A DNA stretch of 64,000 nucleotides from Geobacter sp. (GTDB taxonomy: Bacteria; Desulfobacterota; Desulfuromonadia; Geobacterales; DSM-12255), in contig VFJK01000027.1 of NCBI GenBank assembly GCA_009886125.1, forward strand, positions 1 to 64,000, in the 5' to 3' direction. Shown here piece after piece: positions 52,415-60,569 of the stretch; position 1 is the first letter of the stretch; each line of letters opens with the position of its first letter. The position numbers were made by a program, and so were the translations under genes. The notes beneath the pieces were generated by a model. It was not told the origin of the DNA, made no database searches, and saw only the letters and a list, made by a program, of their open reading frames with translations.

Positions 52415-52765
52415 ATGGATCCAAAAAAAATTGCAGTGGTTATCAACGGCTTTATTCATGATTTTACCTCCGGTTACTGGGTCTCGGCAATGATAACCAT
52501 CTACTTTCTTCACGACTTCCGCCTCCAGTATCCAGCTTTAGCAATACCTGTCAATCAGATAGAACGGTTCTTTTTCTGGAACTCACTCCTGGCGGTGGTA
52601 ATTATTCTGCTAACCGGTGCCGGACGCACGTTTACTTATGTCGATAATGTTTTCGGAGAGCAGACGGAAGGAACCCGCCGCAGACTGCTGATAGGCAAGC
52701 ATATTATACTTTTTGCAATTTTCGGCGCAGGGTCCTGGTGGGCATATCAAGCTGCATTTCACTGA
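52415..52765 (+). CDS. Small membrane protein, possible b-haem binder
   Basis: A 116-residue protein with about three membrane segments (near 20-32, 52-70 and 93-113). Histidines occur at H15, H33 (YFLHDFRLQ) and near residue 95 (LIGKHIILF), each at or near a membrane segment, which would suit haem b ligation in a small cytochrome b-like fold. That is inference, since I recognise no named family. AAAGGA precedes the ATG. It is separated from the BchE-like gene by 108 bases on the same strand. Confidence 0.6.
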   Translation: MDPKKIAVVINGFIHDFTSGYWVSAMITIYFLHDFRLQYPALAIPVNQIERFFFWNSLLAVVIILLTGAGRTFTYVDNVFGEQTEGTRRRLLIGKHIILFAIFGAGSWWAYQAAFH

Positions 52766-52873
52766 AATGCAGGATATTTTCAGCTTTAGATTACATGATT
52801 AGTTGCTGCCTGACTTGGGCATTATTATTGCTTTACTTTTATCATATTTGAACGGATTAAGAGGCTACTATTA

Positions 52874-54388
52874 ATGGCGATTAAACGTGTTGCACTCATA
52901 ACCCCCCCGTATCATTCCGGTGTCGTGGAGTCTGCAGGCACATGGCTCAATGTTGGCTTTGTCTACATTGCCGGCTCACTCAGGGCTGCAGGGTATGAAG
53001 TAGACTATTACGACGCCATGTCACTATGGCACAAGTGGCCTGATATTCAGAAACGCATCGAGTCATTCCGCCCGGATGTGATAGCGACAACTTCCTTCAC
53101 CGCTTCTATTGCTGAAGCTCTCAAGCTCTGTCATCTTGCCAAGGAGTTGAATCCGGCCATAGTCACCGTGCTGGGGAATGTCCACGCCACGTTCTGCTAC
53201 GATGAAATCTTGAAGGCAGAGCATGGAGTGCTGGATTTCATCGTACGGGACGAAGGAGAGGTGACACTGGTTGGGTTGCTGGACAGCCTCAATGGAGGGG
53301 AAAATCCTGACAAGGTCAAGGGGCTCGCATTCTGGCGCGATGGCGACGTGGTTGTCACAGAGAAAGCTCCTTACATAACCGACCTGGACTCTCTACCTGT
53401 TGCCTGGGATCTTGTTGAATGGCCGATATACTCGTACAGGGCCAAGAATAATGCCCGTCTGGCCATAGTTTCGACCTCCCGCGGCTGCAAACAGCAATGC
53501 TCCTTCTGCTCCCAGCAACTTTTCTGGGCACAGTCCTGGCGGGCACGGTCAGCTGTTAATGTAGTGGCTGAGCTGGAATTGCTGCATGCCGAATATGGTG
53601 TTGAAGTGGCCATGCTCTCCGATGAGATACCCACTTTTGACCGCGAACGTTGGGAAAAGATTCTTGACCTTATGATCGAGCGCCAGGTCCCGGTCAAGTT
53701 GCTGATGGAAACCCGCGTAGACGATATCCTGCGGGATGCCGATATAATGTGGAAATATCGCCAGGCTGGAGTTGAGCACATCTATGTTGGTGTTGAGGCA
53801 GGATCACAGGAGACTCTGGACCTTTTCAAGAAGGATACCCAGGTGGCACAGTCCAAACAGGCCATCGACCTGATTAACGGGGCTGATATTGTTTCCGAAA
53901 CATCATTTGTTCTCGGCATGCCTGACGACACATTCGAATCGATTGCCAGGACTGTTGAGCTTGCCAAGCATTACAATCCGGACATGGCTTTTTTTCTGGC
54001 AATTGCCCCATGGCCGTATGCCGATCTTTATCCGCAGTTGGAAGAGTATGTTTTTACAAAGGATTACAGCAAATATAATCTGGTTGAGCCGGTTATCAAG
54101 CCTAAGAACATGACCCCGGAAGAGCTGGAGCGGGAACTGGGCAAGGCAGCGCAGAAGTTTTTCATGCACAAGTTTCAGAACCTGGACAAATTGAGTTCCT
54201 GGAAGCAGGAATTCATGCTCTCGGTACTGGATATTCTTATCAACCACTCCTATCTGGCCGGCCAGATGAAGGCTGCCATGAAGGACGGCAGGCAGATGCC
54301 GGACGAGGTAAGAGCCCTCCTGAGGAGGGCTAAAGGTGGATCTGACAGGAAGATCGACCATAGTCCGGCAGTTGCGCCGATACCCTGA
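52874..54388 (+). CDS. BchE-like B12-binding radical SAM enzyme
   Basis: A 504-residue protein with an N-terminal cobalamin-binding-type domain. ITPPYHSGVVESAGTW and VTVLGNVHATFCYDEIL closely resemble BchE, the anaerobic magnesium-protoporphyrin monomethyl ester cyclase. The radical SAM motif is RGCKQQCSFCSQQLFW near residue 200. No chlorophyll gene is nearby and the organism type is non-phototrophic, so the substrate is probably another tetrapyrrole or lipid. AGAGG lies nine bases before the ATG. Convergent with the beta-lactamase-like gene at 54440. Confidence 0.8.
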   Translation: MAIKRVALITPPYHSGVVESAGTWLNVGFVYIAGSLRAAGYEVDYYDAMSLWHKWPDIQKRIESFRPDVIATTSFTASIAEALKLCHLAKELNPAIVTVLGNVHATFCYDEILKAEHGVLDFIVRDEGEVTLVGLLDSLNGGENPDKVKGLAFWRDGDVVVTEKAPYITDLDSLPVAWDLVEWPIYSYRAKNNARLAIVSTSRGCKQQCSFCSQQLFWAQSWRARSAVNVVAELELLHAEYGVEVAMLSDEIPTFDRERWEKILDLMIERQVPVKLLMETRVDDILRDADIMWKYRQAGVEHIYVGVEAGSQETLDLFKKDTQVAQSKQAIDLINGADIVSETSFVLGMPDDTFESIARTVELAKHYNPDMAFFLAIAPWPYADLYPQLEEYVFTKDYSKYNLVEPVIKPKNMTPEELERELGKAAQKFFMHKFQNLDKLSSWKQEFMLSVLDILINHSYLAGQMKAAMKDGRQMPDEVRALLRRAKGGSDRKIDHSPAVAPIP

Positions 54389-54439
54389 TCCGGGTTAGTT
54401 CTGAAATCTCCTGCCAGAGCGTAATTTCATGATCCGGCT

Positions 54440-56401
54440 TCACTTCACCTTTTTCCTCAGCAGGTAGCCCGAATAAGCGAGAAGTTCCTCCCCTCCTCTG
54501 GTAACCACTCTGACGGTCTCACCCTTGCCGCGCCCCAGACCGCAGATCACCGCTTCCATATCAGAGAGGGGCGACAGAGCCAGGCTCATGGCCTGATCGG
54601 TAAAATGCGGCATGGTATACTCCGCTGTAAGGAGGCCCTCCTCAAGGCGCAAGCGGAGATCATTCACAAGGACGGTGTCTTCACCAGTATTGATTATTTC
54701 ATACGCTCCCAGCCGCTTGTGCCATTTTTCCGGGATCGGTTCCGGTTTCAGTCGTTCGCCTGCCAGATACTCGTTTCCATCAATGATGACCTTGAGGATG
54801 TCGCGGCCATTCACCATCTCCCGGTCGATGTAGATCTGGTCAAATTTCCCCAGACTGACCGGGAAAAACCCGAGAAATTTGTAGCTTATCCCGAGAAGCC
54901 CGTCAGGCCGGGGGACAAGGTGCACGCTCTTGTTGAACAGCCCGGCCTCAAGGTAGTCGGATTTATTCCTCACCTGTACAAGCCCGACAATGGTGTCATA
55001 GCTCCCCTCATAGGCCTGCAGCTCCGCAGGCGTCAGCTGTTTCCGCTCTTCCTTCGGCACGGGGGGTCTTTCCCGGTGCTTGAATGTCACCGTGCCGTTT
55101 TCGTCCTTGAAGGGTTCACTGCTCTCCTTGCGTGTTGGCTGCTGTTCCGCCTGCAGAGGTAAGCCGGGGCTGGTTTTTGCTGAAATCTTCAGCGGTTCTT
55201 TGTGCTCCGTTTCAATCGGTTGCTGTTGTTGTGGCTGTGTTATGCCCGATTTGGTCTCAAGAGCAAGTTTCAGCGTTTCTGTGGCCACCTTGTTGAGTAA
55301 ACTGGCGGCAGAGGCTGAGTTGGCGAGCAGTACCACCCCGAGTTTCTGCTCCGGGAGGATGACCAGCTGACTGCGATGATACAGGGTCGCCCCGCCATGA
55401 TGAGCGACCGGGCCGGCATTCTTGATGTCAAGCCCGCCGATACTGCCGAGCATCCAGCCGAGGCCGACGCGGAATGAGAGGTCGAGAGGGATCGTGCTGT
55501 TCTGTGGGCGGAGCATCTCGGCCATTGTTTCGGTTTTCAGGATCTGTCGTTCATTTGACCAGCCATTGCCGAAGACCATGGAAACAAAGCGGGAAAGATC
55601 ACGTACCGACGTGTTCAAACCGCCTGCAGGGATGTCCCGCAGGGGGGCCTCCAGCGCTTCCTCGTTGTTGCGGTACGCTTTGGAGGCGGCAGACGAGCGG
55701 TCGATCTTCTGCGAAAAGGAGGAGTTTGTCATCCGGAGCGGCAGAAAGAGCGAGATGCTCATGTGTGAGGCAAAGTCGCGGTCAACGATCTTTTCCACTG
55801 CATGGCCCAGAAGGGTCATGGCAACATTGGAGTAGGCAAAAACGTAGTCCGGGGGATTGGCAGCGTATTCGTCCCGGAGAAGTGCGGTCTCCTCTGCAAG
55901 CGAAGCCGGGCTCCCTGTCCACATCCCCTTTGCCAGATCGGCAGGGAGGCCCGAGTGGTGGGTCATGATCGTTCGCGGGGTGATCGGGGCAGCGCCCGGG
56001 AAACGGCTTTTGATGGAGAATTCGGGGAGGCAGCGCTGGAGCGGTTTGTCGATATTCAGTACTCCGTCATCGGCCAGCTGCATGGCCGCAGTTGCCGTGA
56101 ACAGTTTGGAGATCGAGCCGGCACGATAAATGGTGTCAGGGGTGGCTGCCACCCCTTTGGCCTTGTCAGCGAAGCCGAACCCTTCTGCCCAGACAACCTT
56201 CTGGTCATCCACGAGAGCGATACTCAAGCCGGTCACCTTCTGTTTCTCCATCTCCTGCCGTATCAATGATGAGATATACTCCCTGGTAGCGCTGTAATCC
56301 CCTCTGGCAACAGCTGGCGGCTTCAAGGGCAAGGCAGCGCAGCTGGCAAGAATAACCATACAGATGGCTGCCAGGAATCCTGTCTTCACTGTTCTCATCA
56401 T
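54440..56401 (-). CDS. Class C beta-lactamase-like lipoprotein with an extra C-terminal domain
   Basis: A 653-residue lipoprotein (lipobox LASC, about residue 21). The serine hydrolase domain spans about residues 35-390, with SxxK in YRAGSISKLFTA, YSN in VFAYSNVAMT and HHGG in VAHHGGATLYH. A Gln/Pro-rich linker (about 395-460) precedes a C-terminal lipocalin-like region often found in such proteins (LQAYEGSYDTIVGL). The family includes esterases, D-aminopeptidases and penicillin-binding relatives; beta-lactam hydrolysis is not implied. GGAGG lies before the two adjacent ATG codons. It stands between the BchE-like and polyferredoxin genes and is probably an independent unit. Confidence 0.82.
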   Translation of the reverse strand: MMRTVKTGFLAAICMVILASCAALPLKPPAVARGDYSATREYISSLIRQEMEKQKVTGLSIALVDDQKVVWAEGFGFADKAKGVAATPDTIYRAGSISKLFTATAAMQLADDGVLNIDKPLQRCLPEFSIKSRFPGAAPITPRTIMTHHSGLPADLAKGMWTGSPASLAEETALLRDEYAANPPDYVFAYSNVAMTLLGHAVEKIVDRDFASHMSISLFLPLRMTNSSFSQKIDRSSAASKAYRNNEEALEAPLRDIPAGGLNTSVRDLSRFVSMVFGNGWSNERQILKTETMAEMLRPQNSTIPLDLSFRVGLGWMLGSIGGLDIKNAGPVAHHGGATLYHRSQLVILPEQKLGVVLLANSASAASLLNKVATETLKLALETKSGITQPQQQQPIETEHKEPLKISAKTSPGLPLQAEQQPTRKESSEPFKDENGTVTFKHRERPPVPKEERKQLTPAELQAYEGSYDTIVGLVQVRNKSDYLEAGLFNKSVHLVPRPDGLLGISYKFLGFFPVSLGKFDQIYIDREMVNGRDILKVIIDGNEYLAGERLKPEPIPEKWHKRLGAYEIINTGEDTVLVNDLRLRLEEGLLTAEYTMPHFTDQAMSLALSPLSDMEAVICGLGRGKGETVRVVTRGGEELLAYSGYLLRKKVK

Positions 56402-56465
56402 TAACCTCCAGTAAATATCACCATAGTTCCCCCCTTTGAAAAATGGGGACTTGTAATCAGCTTCC

Positions 56466-58019
56466 CTAACGATAGGGATCTACGACAGTTGGTGCAGTAT
56501 CCCCGATAGTGGCAGCTTCCTTCAGCGGTGTCCGGTCCTTCACTGCAAAAACCTCTATTCCGGCCTTTCCCTCCAGCGGGCAGACCTTTTCGCAGATGCC
56601 GCAGCCGTTGCAGAGATCCTCGACTACATACGGGGCTTTTACTTTCCGGCGGGTTCCATCGAAATCGGTCATGGTGATTATCTCGGAGCGTATCGCTTTT
56701 TGCGGGATCGGACAGTGCTCTTCGCAGACGATGCAGTCGATCCGTTTGGCAAAAGGAATGCAGTGGTTTTTGTCGAAGATTGCCTTGCCGATGACCTGGC
56801 GTTTTTTCTCCGGGACCGGAAGATCTGGGATCGCTCCGGTCGGGCAGACCTGGCCGCAGAGGGTGCAGTTGTATTCGCAGTAGCCGAGCCGTGGGATCAG
56901 TACCGGGGTGTAGATCCCTTCGATGCCTGCCTGTGAGAAAGCAGGATAAAGAGCGCTTCTGAGGCAGACTTTCATGCACTCGCCGCAGCGGACGCACTTT
57001 TTCAGGAACTCGTCTTCACTCCGCACACCGGGCGGCCGGAGCAGTCGCGACTCCCTGGCCGGGTCGCGGAAGCGGAGCAGGCGAGCCGTCACCAGACCGG
57101 AAAAGAGTCCGCCGAGGAAGACGCGCCGCTCCATGAACGGGGTCGTATCAGCCTGCCAGCCGAAAGAGAAGCGAACCTTGCCGGTCGGGCAGGCATGGAC
57201 GCAGCTCATACAGGAGAAGCACTCTTCTTTCTGCATCAGCTCCCGGTCAAAGCCAGATGGGCAGGCCGTTGCGCATTTCCTGCAGGGGGAGCAGGGGGCT
57301 TCAGGCGCTTTTACCAGTGGCGAAAAACGGGCAGCGATTCCGACCAGCGTCCCCAGAGGGCAGAGATGGCGACACCAGGTCCGTTCGCCGTAGCGCTCCA
57401 GAAAGATGATGATCCCCAGCAGGGAGGCGGAGGTGAAGGCCAGCGGGTAGAGCGCTTCGCGGTAGGGGAGGAGGTAGCCGGCAACCAGCTTGTAACCCGG
57501 CGCGATGAAGTCGCGGTTATCGCCGAGCAGCCCGTACAGCCCCCGCCAGGCACCGCGGACCGAATCACCGAGCAGCGGGTGAACGAAGAAAGTCAGACCG
57601 CGCAGCAGAATCGCGATCGGGTCGAGCAGCCCGGCCAGGTTGAGGTTGAAGAGCGAGGCAGAGAGGAGCGGCAGAAGGAGCCAGAATTTGATGCTCCGGT
57701 TGAAGGTCAGGGGCACGGCAGCTCTTTTGATCCTATTCGTCACCAGGTCGAGGATCGTCCCGAGCGGGCAGAGCCAGCCACAGAAGAACCGTCCCAGTAG
57801 CAGGGAGAAGAGCAGGGTCAGCAGTCCCGGCAGCAGAAGCGGTTCCCATGACTTGGTCGCCAGCAGCGTGCTGAGGCTGGTCAGCGGGTTGGCGCGGAAA
57901 AAACCGTTCACCGCAGCAACGATCCGGTCGCTCCCCCGGTACTCCGTCATTAAAAAGAGGAAGACGAAGGCCGCGAGGAAGAGGAGCTGGGAGATGCGAT
58001 GGGGGGGTAGTTTTTTCAT
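56466..58019 (-). CDS. NapH/RdxA-like membrane polyferredoxin
   Basis: A 517-residue protein. The N-terminal half has several membrane spans and two CxxxCP motifs, CGWLCPLG and CRHLCPLG, as in NapH and CcoG/RdxA. The C-terminal half carries many [4Fe-4S] motifs: CSPCRKCATACP, CFSCMSCVHACP, CVRCGECMKVC, CTLCGQVCP, CIVCEEHCP and CNGCGICEKVCP. It presumably moves electrons between the membrane and an extracytoplasmic or cytoplasmic acceptor. The DUF362 protein encoded 3.8 kb upstream (61844) belongs to a family often found beside such polyferredoxins. The toxin-antitoxin island now lies between them. Confidence 0.82.
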   Translation of the reverse strand: MKKLPPHRISQLLFLAAFVFLFLMTEYRGSDRIVAAVNGFFRANPLTSLSTLLATKSWEPLLLPGLLTLLFSLLLGRFFCGWLCPLGTILDLVTNRIKRAAVPLTFNRSIKFWLLLPLLSASLFNLNLAGLLDPIAILLRGLTFFVHPLLGDSVRGAWRGLYGLLGDNRDFIAPGYKLVAGYLLPYREALYPLAFTSASLLGIIIFLERYGERTWCRHLCPLGTLVGIAARFSPLVKAPEAPCSPCRKCATACPSGFDRELMQKEECFSCMSCVHACPTGKVRFSFGWQADTTPFMERRVFLGGLFSGLVTARLLRFRDPARESRLLRPPGVRSEDEFLKKCVRCGECMKVCLRSALYPAFSQAGIEGIYTPVLIPRLGYCEYNCTLCGQVCPTGAIPDLPVPEKKRQVIGKAIFDKNHCIPFAKRIDCIVCEEHCPIPQKAIRSEIITMTDFDGTRRKVKAPYVVEDLCNGCGICEKVCPLEGKAGIEVFAVKDRTPLKEAATIGDTAPTVVDPYR

Positions 58020-58059
58020 GGTTTCCAGTGCTGTGCCAGATCCTGTACGTGGTCTTGGC

Positions 58060-58467
58060 CTAACGGATAAATTGCACCTGTGCGGGAAAACCGGGAATTG
58101 TCAGCAAAGGTTCAAATTCGTGGCGATCGGATGTCATCACAACGGCATCTTCACGGACTGCCAGCAGAATTGCAAAACAATCAGCAAGTGATATGCGCCC
58201 ACCTGCCTTCAGTTTCCCTGCTCCCTTCCAGAAGTCAACGTCCATGTCATTACGGATTGTCAAACCGGTTTCAATGAGATCGGCCAGCAGTTTTTCAGTA
58301 GAGTCATTTCCGTAGCAGCGCAGACAGTCATAGTAGACTTCACATAGGTTAACAGCGTGAACCATGCAGACATCATTCTCTGATTCGAGTGCCTGTCTGA
58401 CCGAAAGTGCTCCATCTTCTCTTTTGATGAGGGCAAGAAGAGCGCAGGCGTCCAGAACGTATCTCAT
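58060..58467 (-). CDS. PIN-domain toxin (module 3)
   Basis: A 135-residue PIN-domain protein with acidic residues in VLDACALLALI, NLCEVYYD, ISLADCFAILLA and VMTSDRHEF, consistent with an active VapC-like RNase. The start overlaps the upstream antitoxin by four bases. Unusually, that antitoxin is of the RelB/DinJ type rather than a VapB ribbon-helix-helix or AbrB protein. It ends 40 bases from the polyferredoxin start. Confidence 0.82.
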   Translation of the reverse strand: MRYVLDACALLALIKREDGALSVRQALESENDVCMVHAVNLCEVYYDCLRCYGNDSTEKLLADLIETGLTIRNDMDVDFWKGAGKLKAGGRISLADCFAILLAVREDAVVMTSDRHEFEPLLTIPGFPAQVQFIR

Positions 58468-58769
58468 TGACGAAACTTTCGCTCTTCGAGATCAATCTCT
58501 TCCTGCTTCAGGCGGGCAAAATCGGCGCTGGATGTCATTAACGGGTATGCGCCCATGATGGCATCCAACGCCTTTTTTCTTTGTTCCAGAGGGGTAGGTT
58601 GCTCAGAGACTACCTGAAGCTGAAATGGTAATCCCTTTCGGTTACGGACTGCCGTAAGAAATATTTTTATCGCCTCAGTAGTGGTCATCCCCAGTTGCTG
58701 GAATATTGTTTCTGTTTCAGATTTCAGTTGACCGTCAATACGCATACTGATGGTTGCGCTTTTTGCCAT
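58464..58769 (-). CDS. RelB/DinJ-family antitoxin (module 3)
   Basis: A 101-residue ribbon-helix-helix protein. ATISMRIDGQLKSETETIF and LGMTTTEAIKIFLTAV are classic RelB/DinJ sequence. Such antitoxins usually pair with RelE/YafQ toxins; here the partner is a PIN protein with a four-base overlap. Two TGCAATTG boxes (58797-58804 and 58808-58815) lie just upstream and may be its operator. GGAGG is present before the ATG. Confidence 0.82.
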   Translation of the reverse strand: MAKSATISMRIDGQLKSETETIFQQLGMTTTEAIKIFLTAVRNRKGLPFQLQVVSEQPTPLEQRKKALDAIMGAYPLMTSSADFARLKQEEIDLEERKFRQ

Positions 58770-58788
58770 AGCCGCCTCCTTTTTCAGA

Positions 58789-59139
58789 TTAATGCATGCA
58801 ATTGTACTGCAATTGAATTACAAATGCAATCACCGTAAGGACTGGCACGAGACTGTAGAAATCCACATCCCTCGCCACATCCCGATTGCCCTCTTTTTGA
58901 ACTGTTCGGAAATTCCGAATAGTTGAGCCTTTGGCTATTTCTTCCTGTGCATAAAGGTTGGCCAAGTGCTCATTGATCGTCGGCACAGAAACCTCGAACA
59001 GCACAGCCATAAGCTTTTGCGTCAGCCAGACGGTTTCATCCGCAACACGCACTTCAATCGTATTTTCTCCGGACTGCCTGGAAAAAATCAGAAATTCGGC
59101 AGTGCTGTTTCTGATCTGGAGTGTTTGCTGTTTGGTCAT
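58789..59139 (-). pseudogene. Truncated RhuM-family gene
   Basis: The 116-residue ORF begins like RhuM-family proteins: FLIFSRQSGENTIEVRVADE, TVWLTQKLMAVLFEVS and EGNRDVARDVDFYSL. Intact members exceed 300 residues and continue with ISVGYRV-type sequence. Here the frame instead runs into PVLTVIAFVIQLQYN and stops at the boundary of the RelB-PIN module. The 3' two-thirds is missing. GGAGAG precedes the ATG, so a short product could still be made. The truncation probably accompanied insertion of module 3. Confidence 0.7.
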
Positions 59140-59298
59140 GGTCTTCTCTCCAAGGCTCCTTGCGGCTGAAAGTCAAACTCCAGAGGGTCAACGATTGTCA
59201 ATTTCATGTCAAGGACAGACTCTGTCTGCGGCACTTACTATACATAGCAGCCACCAGTGCCCTCATCTCTTCAGTAAGATACGGCCCGTCACTCTTTG

Positions 59299-59369
59299 GG
59301 AACCGCCGGATGCGGACCCGCATGTAGGGTGGTGTGGAGGCCGGGGGAGAAACCCCCCGGCTATCCGAT
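59299..59369 (+). other. Relic of a group II intron 3' end (domains V and VI)
   Basis: AACCGCCGGATGCGGACCCG is followed by CATGTAGGGTGGTGTGG, the domain V sequence of bacterial group II introns with a few changes in the lower stem. A GCCGGGGG/CCCCCCGGC stem then fits domain VI, and CTATCCGAT the intron end. No reverse-transcriptase ORF or 5' end is present nearby, so only a fragment of about 70-90 bp survives. It abuts the stop of the small gene at 59377. Domain V comparison is from memory of intron consensus. Confidence 0.65.
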
Positions 59370-59376
59370 TTCACGA

Positions 59377-59631
59377 TCATTCCTGCCCGAGACGCTTTTT
59401 CGCCTCCACAAGGCTTACGATGCGGCCTTTCTCGATATCGGCGACACCCTGCAAAACTGCCTTCATGAACGCCCGCTCTTCCGGGCCGCCCCCCCACTGC
59501 TTCAAGGCATCGGTCAGGCTGACATACTCTTCGGCTGGGGTTACGCTCCGTTTGGCAATAATGCCGTACAGTTCGAACTGTTCGGCAACCTCGCAGATCT
59601 CGTGTATCCGCTCATATTCATAGATCGGCAT
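59377..59631 (-). CDS. Small antitoxin-like protein, third gene of the Phd-PIN unit
   Basis: An 84-residue protein whose ATG shares one base with the PIN gene stop (TAATG), so it is translationally coupled as a third gene. The C-terminal segment VADIEKGRIVSLVEAKKRLG resembles the toxin-binding tail of antitoxins that pair with RelE/ParE toxins. No such toxin follows; the intron relic begins eight bases after its stop. It may be an orphan antitoxin left after loss of its toxin, or a modulator of the PIN toxin. The assignment is tentative. Confidence 0.55.
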   Translation of the reverse strand: MPIYEYERIHEICEVAEQFELYGIIAKRSVTPAEEYVSLTDALKQWGGGPEERAFMKAVLQGVADIEKGRIVSLVEAKKRLGQE

Positions 59632-60041
59632 TATTCGATTACTCTTACGCTGAGTCCGGCGACTTTTGCAAAGGGCTTGTCGCCGGTAAGAAAGACCACC
59701 GGTCCATTCAAGGAGAGTGCAGATGCTGCCTGGATTGCGTCGGGGGTTCGTAGCCCCTGAAATGCCCTGATCAGGAGGGCTTTTTCGATTACCTGGCTGG
59801 AGACATCGACGACTTGCAGGCCGCTGGCAGCAAAGAACGCTCTATACCGGCCGATGACAGCACTTGAGCCTTCTCTTACCGGTTTGACCAGGCATTCGAG
59901 CTCGCTCAGCCGTGACACGGCAAAGCGGGCGCGCGGGTGCTTTCGGAGAAGTTCCTGCACTGTGTCCAGCACCTTGCCATGGAAATTGGCAGAACCTTCA
60001 ACCTGGTAGATGATGACATTCGCATCGAGAAAAATTATCAT
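59631..60041 (-). CDS. PIN-domain toxin (module 4)
   Basis: A 136-residue PIN protein starting MIIFLDANVIIYQVEG, with further acidic positions in RLSELECLVKP, GLRTPDAIQAASAL and FLTGDKPFAKV. The ATG at 60041 overlaps the Phd-type antitoxin stop by four bases; the track start four codons earlier is less likely. This is the VapC branch that begins with an LDANVIIY-type motif, common with Phd partners. It is intact. Confidence 0.83.
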   Translation of the reverse strand: MIIFLDANVIIYQVEGSANFHGKVLDTVQELLRKHPRARFAVSRLSELECLVKPVREGSSAVIGRYRAFFAASGLQVVDVSSQVIEKALLIRAFQGLRTPDAIQAASALSLNGPVVFLTGDKPFAKVAGLSVRVIE

Positions 60042-60319
60042 TGTTCTCCCCAACCATTGCGCTCACTCTGTAGACGAGCATCTAGCTCTTCTTTGGATGA
60101 GGTGCCGATGGCCGGGAGGGCGAACCATTCCGCAACTGAGAGTGGTTCGGCAGCCGTTAAAGGCAAGGTGTCGCGGGTCAGCCGCTCGTACTCCGCTTCA
60201 GCCAGCACTACGCAGACTGGCTGGTTGCGTTTGATAACATGGACAGGCCCATTGGCAAGCAGCTTTTCGATAGCGGCAATGCCATGGCGCTTCAGCTCAT
60301 TTGCGGGAATAGTATTCAT
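60038..60319 (-). CDS. Phd/YefM-type antitoxin (module 4)
   Basis: A 93-residue Phd-family protein: NTIPANELKRHGIAAIEKLL and GPVHVIKRNQPVCVVLAEAEYERL are characteristic. The C-terminal tail should neutralise the PIN toxin, with which it overlaps by four bases. An AATAATATTAT palindrome at about 60345-60355, upstream of the start, may be the operator. The remaining 250-bp gap to mntH holds no gene that I can support. Confidence 0.83.
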   Translation of the reverse strand: MNTIPANELKRHGIAAIEKLLANGPVHVIKRNQPVCVVLAEAEYERLTRDTLPLTAAEPLSVAEWFALPAIGTSSKEELDARLQSERNGWGEQ

Positions 60320-60569
60320 TTCGGCATCCTTTTAGGTGCTTTTGAATAATATTATCCGTGCCGTTGCGATCAGGCAAGCTAATAAATCAATTAATATTGG
60401 ATCCAGTGACGGGGAGAGCCGTATCGAACGAAACAGCCGGGGCTTCCGGAGGCGTCATTTCAACAAGTTATACACGTCAATCGAGGGCCGTCATTTGCAA
60501 CCATCTTACCTGAAGCTGAAGCAGAGGCGTGCAGTGAGAGACGGCTCTTCACGGTACTGATCCAAGAAT

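Noticed and set aside
59204-59497. 97-residue minus-strand ORF over the intron relic
   Set aside because: Part of its translation looks protein-like (SDGPYLTEEMRALV), but the DNA matches a group II intron domain V on the other strand and the N-terminal part is a shadow of the small gene at 59377.
60336-60560. 74-residue plus-strand ORF between the Phd antitoxin and mntH
   Set aside because: Basic, low-information translation without a family match or ribosome-binding site; may be a decayed fragment but cannot be supported.
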